From: an uncultured Pirellulaceae bacterium
GTDB lineage: Bacteria > Planctomycetota > Planctomycetia > Pirellulales > Pirellulaceae
NCBI GenBank assembly: GCA_937967505.1
Contig: CALCJM010000127.1
Coordinates: 18,280 to 82,279, forward strand
Direction: 5' to 3'
Length of the DNA: 64,000 nucleotides
Of the stretch, positions 53,953-63,114 are shown piece after piece (positions within the stretch are counted from its first letter, which is position 1; every line of letters begins with the position of its first letter). A program made the position numbers and the translations under genes. The notes beneath the pieces were generated by a model. It was not told where the DNA came from, did no database searches, and saw nothing but the letters and a program-made list of their open reading frames with translations.

Positions 53953-55148
53953 TGAATCGATTTTATTCTACGCCTCGCAGCGAGGTGAAACGTAAAAGCA
54001 AGGATCGTTTTTTTTCGGTCGTTTGCATTCTGATCGCCGGGTTGGTTGTGCTGACGCTGTTGACGTTGCTGGGATCGATCGGTGCAACGGGCAGTTCATG
54101 GCTGAATTGGGATTTTCTGTTTGCCGAACATCGCGAGGACAACCCCGAACAATCGGGCATCGGTCAGGCCATCTTTGGGAGTGTGGTTCTGTGCGGGTTG
54201 TGTGCGGCATTGGCGTTACCGATCGGTGTGGGGACGGCGATCTTGCTGGAGGAATTTCAGCCCCGTAACCGTGTGCTTCGGTGGTTGCATTGGCTGGTGC
54301 AACTGAATATTAATAATCTGGCCGGTGTGCCGTCGATCGTCTACGGGATTCTGGGGGTGACGGCGTTTGTTTATATGTTTAACTGGTTTCCTTCGATTAC
54401 TCCCAACGATCCGCCCTCTTGGGAAATTGGTGCCACCCACATTTACCAGGTGAAAACACTTGGCGGCCAGTATGTCAAATTTGTCTGCCCTGACAAAAAC
54501 GAATCGGCACTGCGTGTTACCGAACCGATCGAGGCATTTGATGATGCGGGCAACACATTCATGATCAATGTGGTGCAATCGCGTGGAGATGCACCGGGCG
54601 ATCCGGTTTTGAAAAACCGAACGGTGCTCAATGGTAAACTGACATCCCGATATTCGGAGAAAACCTGGTATCATCTGCATCTGCCGTTTGGCAAAACGGT
54701 CTTGTCTTCCGGATTGACTCTGGCGCTGGTCATTCTGCCGATCATCATTATCGCTTCCCAAGAGGCGATTCGATCGGTCCCCGATTCGCTGCGTGAGGCG
54801 GCATTGGGAATGGGTGCGACACGCTGGGAGGCGGTCCGCAATGTGGTTTTACCTGCTGCAACGCCAGGATTTATGACCGGTGCCATTTTGGCAATGAGCC
54901 GCGCCGTGGGAGAGGCGGCACCGGTGCTGGCGGTGATGGGCGGTGTGATGGGTACCACCAACGGATTGACCAATCTCATGGACAAATCACCCGTGCTGCC
55001 GGTATTGATCTATAAATGGGCGGGAGATGAAAACGCCGGATTTGAGAATTTGTCGGCCGCAGCGATCATCGTGCTGCTATTGATGTTGCTGGTCATGAAT
55101 TCGTTTGCGGTCTGGTTGCGGAACCGCTACGAGAAGAAACTCGCCTGA
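53952..55148 (+). CDS. pstA: Phosphate ABC transporter permease PstA with a large loop insertion
   Basis: The protein is 398 residues against about 300 for most PstA. The first half has LLGSIGATGSSWLNWDFLF and GSVVLCGLCAALALPIGVGTAILLEEF, and the second has the EAA loop LREAALGMGATRWEAVRNVVLPAATPGFM and SRAVGEAAPVLAVMG. Between the helix ending near residue 138 (YGILGVTAFVYMF) and the next (about 240, TVLSSGLTLALVILPIIII) lies an insertion of about 95 soluble residues (HIYQVKTLGGQYVKFV; RTVLNGKLTSRY). By topology it should face the periplasm. Otherwise a normal partner of PstC, PstB and PstS. Confidence 0.94.
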   Translation: MNRFYSTPRSEVKRKSKDRFFSVVCILIAGLVVLTLLTLLGSIGATGSSWLNWDFLFAEHREDNPEQSGIGQAIFGSVVLCGLCAALALPIGVGTAILLEEFQPRNRVLRWLHWLVQLNINNLAGVPSIVYGILGVTAFVYMFNWFPSITPNDPPSWEIGATHIYQVKTLGGQYVKFVCPDKNESALRVTEPIEAFDDAGNTFMINVVQSRGDAPGDPVLKNRTVLNGKLTSRYSEKTWYHLHLPFGKTVLSSGLTLALVILPIIIIASQEAIRSVPDSLREAALGMGATRWEAVRNVVLPAATPGFMTGAILAMSRAVGEAAPVLAVMGGVMGTTNGLTNLMDKSPVLPVLIYKWAGDENAGFENLSAAAIIVLLLMLLVMNSFAVWLRNRYEKKLA

Positions 55149-55258
55149 GAACGAGCCTGATATCCAAAGAAGACAGATTCTCCATCAAACAGATATACCG
55201 ATACGAAGATAAGCAACTCAAGACAACCTTTCCAGACAATTGTTCACGTTCCTGACGC

Positions 55259-56170
55259 ATGACAAAATTAATGAGCGAAAAAATACCCCCCCCCGGAACA
55301 CCTTCGCCGGCTGGGGAACCGGATCGTCTGGCGGCGAATCACGAGACACCTGACCAATTGGGTGCGTCGAGTGCATCAACCGCAAAAGACGCCGCAGCGG
55401 CAGATCCAAATGTGGCGAATGTGGCAATAGAGATCAAGGATTTCAATGCGTACTACGGTGACTTTCAGGCCATTCGAAATATTAACCTGGGCATCCCGGA
55501 ACGAACGGTCACTGCATTTATTGGCCCTTCAGGATGCGGCAAAAGTACGTTGTTGAAGTGGATCAACCGGATGAACGATATCGTTCCGTCGGCTCGTGCG
55601 ACCGGATCGATTCGTCTTGGTGATCTGCAAATTCTTGACCGACAAACCGATGTGGTTGATTTGCGACGGCGCGTAGGCATGGTGTTTCAGAAACCCAATC
55701 CGTTTCCAAAATCGATTTTTGATAATGTGGCATTTGGACCACGACTTCACTTTCGCATCGATCGCAACGATCTGGCGGAACTGGTCGAATGGTCGCTACG
55801 CAAGGCTGCGGTTTGGGACGAGGTAAAAGACCGATTGCACAAATCAGCGTTGGGACTTTCTGGTGGTCAGCAACAGCGTCTGTGTATTGCCCGGGCGATT
55901 GCGGCGGGGCCTGAAATTTTGTTGATGGACGAACCCTGTTCGGCGCTCGATCCCGGCTCAACGTCGCGTGTGGAAGATTTGATTTATGAATTACGTGAGC
56001 AATACGCAATTGTAATGGTGACGCACAACATGCAGCAGGCCACGCGCTGTAGCGACCGGACCGCATTTTTCTTCAAAGGCGAAGTCATCGAAGAAGGTCC
56101 GACGCAGCAATTATTCACCAACCCCACTAAGAAAAAGACCGAAGAATACGTAACAGGAAAGTTTGGTTAG
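55259..56170 (+). CDS. pstB: Phosphate ABC transporter ATPase
   Basis: The protein is 303 residues, about 45 longer than E. coli PstB because of a disordered N-terminal extension (residues 1-55, rich in Pro, Ala and Asp). Walker A is GPSGCGKS (89-96), followed by the PstB-specific [10 protein letters not shown]; the Q-loop is [19 protein letters not shown], the signature [14 protein letters not shown], and Walker [13 protein letters not shown]. The C-terminus [18 protein letters not shown] matches the family. An alternative ATG at 55271 would remove four residues; neither start has a strong ribosome binding site. Confidence 0.95.
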   Translation: MTKLMSEKIPPPGTPSPAGEPDRLAANHETPDQLGASSASTAKDAAAADPNVANVAIEIKDFNAYYGDFQAIRNINLGIPERTVTAFIGPSGCGKSTLLKWINRMNDIVPSARATGSIRLGDLQILDRQTDVVDLRRRVGMVFQKPNPFPKSIFDNVAFGPRLHFRIDRNDLAELVEWSLRKAAVWDEVKDRLHKSALGLSGGQQQRLCIARAIAAGPEILLMDEPCSALDPGSTSRVEDLIYELREQYAIVMVTHNMQQATRCSDRTAFFFKGEVIEEGPTQQLFTNPTKKKTEEYVTGKFG

Positions 56171-56253
56171 TCTGCCCGACGGTTGCGGCATCACGGGATG
56201 CACGCATTCATTGTATTGAACAGAACTGCCATCTCCACGCGGAGGACGGAACA

Positions 56254-56916
56254 ATTTCAAAACATTTGCAACGCGACATTGATCAACTTCAGGATCGGCT
56301 GATGTTGTTATTCGGAAGTGTCGAACGAATGATCGAACACGCCACCGAGGTACTATGCGAACGTAACGTGGCCCTCGCCCCGCAACTGGCTGCTGATGAT
56401 TCATCAGTTGACCAGACGGAAGTGGAGATTGAAGAAGACTGTCTGAAGATTCTGGCACTGCATCAACCGTATGCCAGTGACCTGCGTCAGGTGGCGACGG
56501 TGTTGAAGATCAATTCGGACCTCGAACGCATCGCCGATCTGGCGTGCAATATTGCCGACCGCGGTGCTTGTGTCCACCAAAACAAGACTTTCCCGATTCC
56601 CGATGACCTTCCCGAGATGATTCGCATCGCCACCCAGATGGTCCGCATGTCGCTTGACTCATTTGTCGATCTCAACGGTGTGCAAGCCAAAGCCGTGATC
56701 GAAATGGACAGTTCTGTGGATGATCTTCAGCTGGCTGTGATCGATGAACTGTTGGCGATGATGAAGCAAGATTCGGCCCTGATCGAAGGGGCGTTGCATT
56801 GTTTCTCCGCCTCGCGCCATATCGAACGGATTGCGGATCATGCGGTCAACATCGCCGAAGACACGATCTATTTGGTCGATGGCGAGATCGTGCGTCACCA
56901 AAATGGTGATATTTAA
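56254..56916 (+). CDS. phoU: Phosphate transport/signalling regulator PhoU, probable ATT start
   Basis: The protein is 220 residues if started at the ATT of 56254. Two PhoU helical-bundle repeats are visible, each with the metal-binding E/D-x3-D pattern: VDQTEVEIEEDCLKILALHQPYASDLRQV with LERIADLACNIADR, and SSVDDLQLAVIDELLAMM with HIERIADHAVNIAED. Without ATG or GTG codons, the only standard start (TTG 56266) sits 20 bases after the GGAGG at 56241-56245. The ATT at 56254 is 8 bases after it and restores the family's N-terminus as MSKHLQRDIDQL. PhoU links PstSCAB to PhoR and limits phosphate uptake. It lies 83 bases after pstB. Confidence 0.93.
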   Translation: MSKHLQRDIDQLQDRLMLLFGSVERMIEHATEVLCERNVALAPQLAADDSSVDQTEVEIEEDCLKILALHQPYASDLRQVATVLKINSDLERIADLACNIADRGACVHQNKTFPIPDDLPEMIRIATQMVRMSLDSFVDLNGVQAKAVIEMDSSVDDLQLAVIDELLAMMKQDSALIEGALHCFSASRHIERIADHAVNIAEDTIYLVDGEIVRHQNGDI

Positions 56917-57230
56917 AGGAGATTAACGACCGTTCAAATGTTAATTTTTTTTGAATTCTCTCCTCTGAATGAGCATTGTGAAAGGGGATTCTGGCCATGT
57001 AATGCAGATTCACAACCCTCAAGGCATCTTAACGGTAGTTTCATAGAGAGCCACAAAAAACTGTGTCAGATCTGCCAAGAATCCGTGTCTACGTTGCGTG
57101 ACGAGTTTGTTAGAATAGGGATCCACCCACCATTGATTTGATTTTTTTCATCGTCGGATTTTCCCGCCGGTTAACGAGGGTTCGTCACAAGACCTTCACA
57201 ATGCGCTTTTTGAAGCCAATCAAGTCACTA
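56917..57230. other. Gap between phoU and phoB
   Basis: This stretch of about 310 bases is AT-rich in places. No gene, terminator or PHO box was recognised. It may hold a separate phoB promoter. Confidence 0.4.
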
Positions 57231-57932
57231 ATGCTCAAATCAAAAATCTTGGTAGTCGAGGACGATCGGTCGTTGGCCAACGTTCTGGAGTACAACCTTA
57301 CCAATTCGGGATACGAAGTTCTCTGTGCCTACGATGGCCAGGACGGCATCAATCAGGCTCGATCCAGAAACCCGGATCTGATCGTTTTGGATGTGATGTT
57401 GCCGGTTGTCGATGGCATCGAAGTTTGCCGTCAACTGCGAAGCGAAACTTCGACGCGCGAAACGCCAATTATGATGTTGACGGCCAAATCTGAAGAAACG
57501 GATCAGCTGATCGGTTTTTCAGTCGGTGCGGATGATTATGTGGTCAAGCCCTTCAGTGTGCGGGTGTTGATGGAGCGTATGAAGTCACTGCTCCGTCGGC
57601 GGGAGCGCGACATTGGTGGTGCCGATGTGGTTTCCATCGGTCGTGTCACAGTAGACCGCATCAAACATCGCGCTTCAGTGGACCAAAATCCGTTGGACTT
57701 GACCCCCAGCGAGTTCCGGTTGTTGGACACGATGATTCGCCAGCCCGGTCGCGCCTTCGACCGGACCGAACTGATCGATTTGGCCTTGGGGGCCGATACA
57801 ATGGTGCTGGAACGCACGATCGATGTGCACATTCGATCGCTGCGGAAAAAAATGGGCGAGGTCGCCAGTGCTGTCGAAACGGTACGTGGCGTTGGTTATC
57901 GTTTCAGAGAAAAAGGCCACAGTTCTGATTAA
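57231..57932 (+). CDS. phoB: Response regulator PhoB (OmpR family)
   Basis: The protein is 233 residues from the ATG at 57231; an ATG at 57201 would add ten residues. The receiver domain is KSKILVVEDDRS with phosphoacceptor D54 in IVLDVMLPVVDGIEV, and conserved T and K positions (LTAKSEETD; DDYVVKPFS). The OmpR-type winged helix contains LDLTPSEFRLLDTMIRQPGRAFDR and ends DVHIRSLRKKMGEVASAVETVRGVGYRF. The regulator should bind PHO boxes when phosphate is scarce. The context (pst-phoU immediately upstream) supports the PhoB assignment. No phoR histidine kinase follows: the next gene is on the other strand. Confidence 0.92.
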   Translation: MLKSKILVVEDDRSLANVLEYNLTNSGYEVLCAYDGQDGINQARSRNPDLIVLDVMLPVVDGIEVCRQLRSETSTRETPIMMLTAKSEETDQLIGFSVGADDYVVKPFSVRVLMERMKSLLRRRERDIGGADVVSIGRVTVDRIKHRASVDQNPLDLTPSEFRLLDTMIRQPGRAFDRTELIDLALGADTMVLERTIDVHIRSLRKKMGEVASAVETVRGVGYRFREKGHSSD

Positions 57933-57943
57933 GGAACTGTGGC
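57916..57943 (+). terminator. Hairpin overlapping the phoB stop codon
   Basis: GCCACAGTTC (57916-57925) pairs with GAACTGTGGC (57934-57943) across an 8-base loop that contains the TAA. The T-run after it is weak. It may end the phosphate operon or protect its 3' end. Confidence 0.5.
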
Positions 57944-58061
57944 TTACGAACTACGACGTGTGAATCGCAAACCCACCAACGGTAACGCACGGGGGAATTG
58001 AATCGTACCAACTCCAGATTCATTATTGGATCCGGCAGCAGTACTGGTGTCGGTGTTTGGA

Positions 58062-60845
58062 TCAGGTAAGTGGCAGAATTGTTGTTACCACTTTTGACTG
58101 AGTCTCAGTCCCGTTAAAGGTTGTCATCAGTAGACGGATACCAGCGGGCAGGTCCGGGAATCCGGTCAGTTTCACGACGCCATTTTCATCGCTGCGTGTA
58201 GCGCAGACGGGTCGTCCCTCGAGGTCAGTGAATCTGACATCGGCCAGCGCCAGTGTTCTGACCGGTGGCAACGTCGATGTGGGTAACCTGCCTGTCTTGG
58301 AAGCGACCGTTGCGATCGTGCCACCGCCGCGTGGTGTTTCGTCCGGAGCATCAATCAGATTTCTGATTCGCATGCCGATAGTGGAATCGCGTGGACGCGG
58401 GTCGAATTCCATTTCCAGAAAATTCCAGTATTGAGGTTCCTTATTGGAACGGGGAGTGAGTTTGGAATCGGCCCATTCTTTGTGGTACAGTGCCGAAACC
58501 TCCACATCCCGTCCGTCGACATCTTTCATGTTTGGACCGAAACCGGGGATGACAATCCTTCCTCCGGTGCGACCAATGGGACCAAAACTACATTCAATTA
58601 CCCGGTGTTCAGTATTTTTCATCAGGCAACCGTTGTGCACGTCACCGTATACCGAAACAGCCCCCTGCCGTCCGCCGAGTAATTCAATCACCCGGTCAGC
58701 ACCAGCTTTCACCCAGCCCGCGTAATCTGCGGTGACCCGGTCGCGCTGATCGAATTTCTTTGGATGTTGATTGTTGATATCCACTGTTTTTCCACCACCC
58801 CAGACAGTGTGCATGCCGCTGATTCCCGTCAGGCAGACTAGGGGTGATGAATCGGTGGTCAGTTTCTCCTGTAACCAAGCGAACTGTTCCTCTCCCAGCA
58901 GGCTGCGGGTAGGATCGGTGCGGTCATAGAGACTTTTGAAGTTCTCCCACCCTCCGTCGTCCCAGATATCGACATCTTGGCTGCTGCGCCACGCACGTGA
59001 GTCGAGCACCATCAGCGTGAAATCGCGGTTGGGCATCTTCCAGGCTCGCCAGGATTTCATGTTGACGGTCGGATCAACGTCTTCGGCACCGGTCACCAAA
59101 TGGTGTACGATTTGGAAATTTCGCCGCATGTAGTCGCGATCCTGCCCCAGTCCCTCGACGTTCCTCATCACCATTTGTTCGGGGCCTTTGACATCGTCCA
59201 TCCCGAAATCATGATCGCCCGGATTGATCACGTTCCAGTGCCGCATCATCTGCCAGCGACTGGTCGGCCCGCAAATCGACATCGTAATAATTTTGTACGC
59301 GTCGTCGGTGCTGGGCGGGTACATCAACAATTCCATGTACCAGACATCGTCTTCCCACAGCATCACCTGAAAGTCGTATTCATCCAGATGGCGATAGGCA
59401 TCGACGGTGGGTTGGTCGCGCACCTCCCAGCCCTGCTGTACCATCCGCCATTGCCCGTCAACCCGTTGTTGGAGGCCTGAATTAATCGCGTGGCAGCTTA
59501 ATCCGCAAATTTTGTAGGGGGCGGCCAACCGGGGCAAACGACCCACGTAGTTGCCGGCTGTTGGTACGTCACCCACCAAACCGGTACCCGGACCGCAGGC
59601 GGCGGTACCGATACGTCCGTCCCCGGTCACATCGACACCGTCTTTCCAGATGGTGTAATACATTTCCGCATCAGCGGGATTCACCGGCAATGTGGCTGTG
59701 ATGATTGCCGTATTGCGACGCCATTGGTTGTCAATGATCTTGGCAGTGCCACAGACCGGAACACTTTCCCATCCGCCCGCCGGGGCCGACGAGGTCGAAA
59801 TTCTGATCTCTGCCTGCTCGCCGGGGGACGCAAACAAGCCAACAAATTTCACCTGCCAGTTGCCGGACTCTTGCCCGAGAGTATCACCCAGTGCGTAACA
59901 GGTGTGGCAATCCGCGATCCCGATATTCTCTTTGAGAGCTGAAAACCCGGAGGCTGCCGTCTGTTGGGACTGAAACTGGTTAACTTCGAAATCCGTCAGA
60001 CCACGACCGCAGACACCGGCGTAACCGCGCGTGTGTTTCTGCTCAACTTTGGTTTCCAGTTTGGCGGTTTGCGAGTCGCTGGTCAGCGTAGCGGTGATCA
60101 AGCTTTGTTGTCCTTCGGCGGGCGCTACGGTGACTTTTAATTTGCAGCGCTGCCCAGGTTTAAGTGCAAAGGCATTGACGCTGACAACCTTCACGTCAGG
60201 CAACCGGTTGCGTTGACGTACCCAACCGGGTTGTTTCGGGGGGAAGATCAATGTCAGTTTTTGGTCGTCGGTCCAACCGATCAAAAGTGCATTGCGGATC
60301 AGATGGAAGCTTTCGAACAGATGGTTGCCACCGATAGCGATTCCCGTCAATCCAAATCCGTCGGTGTACATGTTCCAGTTCGGGTCGTCGCCCTTTGGGG
60401 TATCGGGACGCTCGGCAAGGAATGTGAATTCTGCCTCGACAGTGTAATTGTTCTCCAGGCGTTGTTCGGGACGCCATGCGATTCCCGGTGGTAGCGACGG
60501 GTCGTAGTCCGTCTGGTAGTCGAATCCATGGGTCATAGAGTGGAAAGGAAACCCGGTGCGACGCGCGCGATCACCGTAGTTTTTAATTCTGCGACGCAGA
60601 TTCCCATTTTGGGTACACCAGTAGCCGGGATTTAGGGTTTGCCATTGGTGTCCTAAAAACGGTGAATCTTTGATGGTTCGTTGGAGCGCGTCAGCCATTG
60701 AGGATGTGGCAGCGTATCCTGACGAAGAGGCGCCGGCGACGGTGGCCGCAACGGCAGCAGCGGAAGACTGGATTAAAAAATCGCGCCGATCGGGAGAACC
60801 GGGTCGTTTTTTGGGTTGGGAAGATGAGCTAGGGTTGGAGTTCAT
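58062..60845 (-). CDS. Tat-exported PhoD-like alkaline phosphatase/metallophosphoesterase
   Basis: The protein is 927 residues from the ATG at 60845; the frame extends to an ATG at 60893. A twin-arginine signal begins SPDRRDFLIQSSAAAVAATVAG. The first 500 residues are beta-rich and contain a sequence such as ENNYTVEAEFTFLAERPD that looks like a carbohydrate- or lectin-like domain. The C-terminal half shows metallophosphatase landmarks, INPGDHDFGMDDVKGPEQ, MVLDSRAW and VYGDVHNGCL, consistent with the PhoD/metallophosphoesterase fold. It faces the phosphate operon from downstream, which fits a Pho-regulated phosphate-releasing enzyme exported to the periplasm. Substrate specificity cannot be read; no PHO box was seen upstream. 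Confidence 0.82.
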   Translation of the reverse strand: MNSNPSSSSQPKKRPGSPDRRDFLIQSSAAAVAATVAGASSSGYAATSSMADALQRTIKDSPFLGHQWQTLNPGYWCTQNGNLRRRIKNYGDRARRTGFPFHSMTHGFDYQTDYDPSLPPGIAWRPEQRLENNYTVEAEFTFLAERPDTPKGDDPNWNMYTDGFGLTGIAIGGNHLFESFHLIRNALLIGWTDDQKLTLIFPPKQPGWVRQRNRLPDVKVVSVNAFALKPGQRCKLKVTVAPAEGQQSLITATLTSDSQTAKLETKVEQKHTRGYAGVCGRGLTDFEVNQFQSQQTAASGFSALKENIGIADCHTCYALGDTLGQESGNWQVKFVGLFASPGEQAEIRISTSSAPAGGWESVPVCGTAKIIDNQWRRNTAIITATLPVNPADAEMYYTIWKDGVDVTGDGRIGTAACGPGTGLVGDVPTAGNYVGRLPRLAAPYKICGLSCHAINSGLQQRVDGQWRMVQQGWEVRDQPTVDAYRHLDEYDFQVMLWEDDVWYMELLMYPPSTDDAYKIITMSICGPTSRWQMMRHWNVINPGDHDFGMDDVKGPEQMVMRNVEGLGQDRDYMRRNFQIVHHLVTGAEDVDPTVNMKSWRAWKMPNRDFTLMVLDSRAWRSSQDVDIWDDGGWENFKSLYDRTDPTRSLLGEEQFAWLQEKLTTDSSPLVCLTGISGMHTVWGGGKTVDINNQHPKKFDQRDRVTADYAGWVKAGADRVIELLGGRQGAVSVYGDVHNGCLMKNTEHRVIECSFGPIGRTGGRIVIPGFGPNMKDVDGRDVEVSALYHKEWADSKLTPRSNKEPQYWNFLEMEFDPRPRDSTIGMRIRNLIDAPDETPRGGGTIATVASKTGRLPTSTLPPVRTLALADVRFTDLEGRPVCATRSDENGVVKLTGFPDLPAGIRLLMTTFNGTETQSKVVTTILPLT

Positions 60846-61229
60846 AGTGGGCCTGTTGTTCAACGGTTGGTCGATGTAATCGCGCGTTTGCATATATGTT
60901 ACCCAAGGCCTGGTCGATTCAAACCATGAGCAACTGAATTTTTGCGGGTTGTCGGCAGGGAAAACGTTGTTTTGGTGAAAAGGAACCTTATCGCTAGGCT
61001 GAATCGTCGCACCCTAAACCCAACGGTTTGCACGACTGTTGGTTGATTTGTGTGAACTGCTTTGGGCCGGTTGGTTCCCGGGAGATTGCTGGCAGTGTTC
61101 AGGATCACGGATCGGTCAACGAAGTTCGGGATTCTGGCTGCATGGGAATGGTTCGAAGTTGAAACCGTGGCTGAGGCGGTCCACAATCAGGGAAACTGTT
61201 GTACAAGTAAACCTGTAAAAGAGGGTGTT
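60846..61229. other. Divergent promoter region between the PhoD-like and Gfo/Idh/MocA genes
   Basis: This region of about 380 bases carries no supported gene. GAGG lies just ahead of the Gfo/Idh/MocA start at 61230. No PHO box or clear operator was found on either strand. Confidence 0.4.
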
Positions 61230-62600
61230 ATGGATCGTCGTAAATTTCTTTCGGCTTCGGCAACCGTTGCTGCAACGGTATCAACAGGTTTCGCGCTCCC
61301 TGGCACGGCCCGTGCGGTACACACCTTCGATGCGTCCAGAACCCGCCGGGTGGGGCTGATTGGTACGGGGTGGTACGGCAAAGTGGATTTGTTTCGGTTG
61401 TTGGCCGTCGCGCGAGACGAGGTCGATGTGGTGGCACTTTGCGATGTCGATAAAAAAATGCTCTCGGAAGCCGCCAGGCTGACTGCCATGCGACAAAAAT
61501 CCGGCAAGGAACCAGCGCTTTATTCCGACTATCGAAAACTGCTGGCCGAACGCGCGCTGGACATCGCCATCGTCGGTACGCCGGACCACTGGCACGCATT
61601 GCCGATGATCGAGGCCTGCAAATCAGGTGCCGATGTCTATGTACAGAAACCGATCAGCGTCGATGTGGTTGAAGGTGAGGCCATGGTAGCGGCGGCCCGC
61701 AAGTACGATCGCATTGTTCAGGTTGGCACCCAGCGTCGCAGCACTCCGCACCTGCTGGAAGCGCGTGACAAATATATTAAAACCGGGCGGCTGGGAAAAA
61801 TTGGTACGGTTGCCATCCATAGTTTCTTCTCCGGGAGGCATCGTTTGAGCAAGGAGATCGTTCAACCGCCTGAGAATCTGGACTATGAAATGTGGACCGG
61901 TCCGGCACCCATGCTGCCCTACCATCGGAATGTTCACCCGGTGAAATGGCGAGCCTTTATCGAATACGGTAATGGAGCCATTGGTGATCTTTGCGTTCAT
62001 TTCTTTGATCTTGCCAGATACTTTCTGGATCTTGGTTGGCCCAACCGAATCAGTTGTAGCGGAGGCGAATTCGTCGATACCGAAAATGTGGCCACCGTTC
62101 CCGATACTCAGGACGCTGTATTTTCCTATGACAATCTGGAAGTCACCTGGACCAACCGGGCGTGGGGAGTCAACCTAGATAAAGACTACCCTTGGGCAAT
62201 GGTTTTCTACGGAAACGAAGGCACCTTGAAAGTCAATCTGGCCCAATACGAGTTCTTTCCAAAAAAAGGAGCTGTTGAAAAAGGAACGTTCCTCAAAGAA
62301 GACATCTCTGATTTGGAACGCCGGGAAGAACGTTTTAGTGAACCGACGCTTGGAGCCACCCGCCGACATCTGAAGAATTTCTTCGACTGCGTCAAAACGC
62401 GTGAGAAACCGGTCGCCGATATCCTCGAAGGGCACATCTCTTCGGCGACCTGCACGATGGCAAATAATGCGATGTCGCTTGGTCGAAGTCTGACCCTGAA
62501 CACCGAAACCGGTCGACCTGTTGGCGACGAACAAGCGACCGCACTGATGGCGCGCGAGTATCGTGCACCGTGGGTCCATCCAACGGCAGATAACATTTAG
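61230..62600 (+). CDS. Tat-exported Gfo/Idh/MocA family oxidoreductase
   Basis: The protein is 456 residues from the ATG at 61230 (GAGG 6-7 bases upstream); a longer frame to 61062 is not conserved. A twin-arginine signal MDRRKFLSASATVAATVSTG precedes the Rossmann fold, with VGLIGTGWYGK (41-51) for NAD(P). VALCDVDKK, VGTPDHWHALPMIEACKSGADVYVQKPIS with the E/QKP motif (here QKP), and GNGAIGDLCVHFFDLARYFL follow. The family is greatly expanded in planctomycetes and oxidises or reduces sugars and related compounds. Export through Tat as a folded cofactor-bound protein is common in this group. The substrate is unknown. Confidence 0.92.
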   Translation: MDRRKFLSASATVAATVSTGFALPGTARAVHTFDASRTRRVGLIGTGWYGKVDLFRLLAVARDEVDVVALCDVDKKMLSEAARLTAMRQKSGKEPALYSDYRKLLAERALDIAIVGTPDHWHALPMIEACKSGADVYVQKPISVDVVEGEAMVAAARKYDRIVQVGTQRRSTPHLLEARDKYIKTGRLGKIGTVAIHSFFSGRHRLSKEIVQPPENLDYEMWTGPAPMLPYHRNVHPVKWRAFIEYGNGAIGDLCVHFFDLARYFLDLGWPNRISCSGGEFVDTENVATVPDTQDAVFSYDNLEVTWTNRAWGVNLDKDYPWAMVFYGNEGTLKVNLAQYEFFPKKGAVEKGTFLKEDISDLERREERFSEPTLGATRRHLKNFFDCVKTREKPVADILEGHISSATCTMANNAMSLGRSLTLNTETGRPVGDEQATALMAREYRAPWVHPTADNI

Positions 62601-63114
62601 GGCTGATTGTAGAATATCCATCAGCTTGAAGAGGCACGTGCCAATCGCAAGCAAAAACGAAGCGAGAACCGTAATGTGCAAGTTGCCACACAGGCGGCTT
62701 GAGATTACGGTGCAGGGATCCGCGGTGGAGGAGAGGGCTCTGCTGAGGAACAATCCGAGCGCCCCGCGATGCCGCAGTCGGAAGTGAGGCGATGCCAATG
62801 TGTGTCGCCCACTTCACTTCCGAGTTTGGCCCAAGGCGAAAAACCTGAGCATGTCAGCGCGTCCTGATGCGTCAGATTCGGATGTTTTTAACGAGACAAC
62901 GCGAACTCAAAATTCCAGTTCACGCTGAACCAAGATAAAATGACTTATATCGACGGATGGCAAGAGACCCTGGTAAGCAAAACATGTCTAGAAAATTGCG
63001 ATAGGAGGACGCCTGCTCAACATGAGTAGTGAAAGATCCGCTAGGCGGGTTCGCATGGAGCCCACTGGTTTTATTCTCTGGCAAAAATCCCCACTTAGCT
63101 TGGAGCAGGCTTCC
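62601..63114. other. Intergenic stretch before the last gene
   Basis: This stretch of about 510 bases holds a hairpin (62779-62822) and no supported gene. An in-frame ATG at 63022, preceded by AGGAGG 13 bases away, could extend the following gene. Confidence 0.4.
62779..62822 (+). terminator. Two-part hairpin after the Gfo/Idh/MocA gene
   Basis: CGGAAGTGA (62779-62787) pairs with TCACTTCCG (62814-62822), and GGCGA (62788-62792) with TCGCC (62805-62809); a 4-base CACT bulge lies between the right arms. The stem has 14 pairs. No T-run follows, so termination is possible but not certain. Confidence 0.5.
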
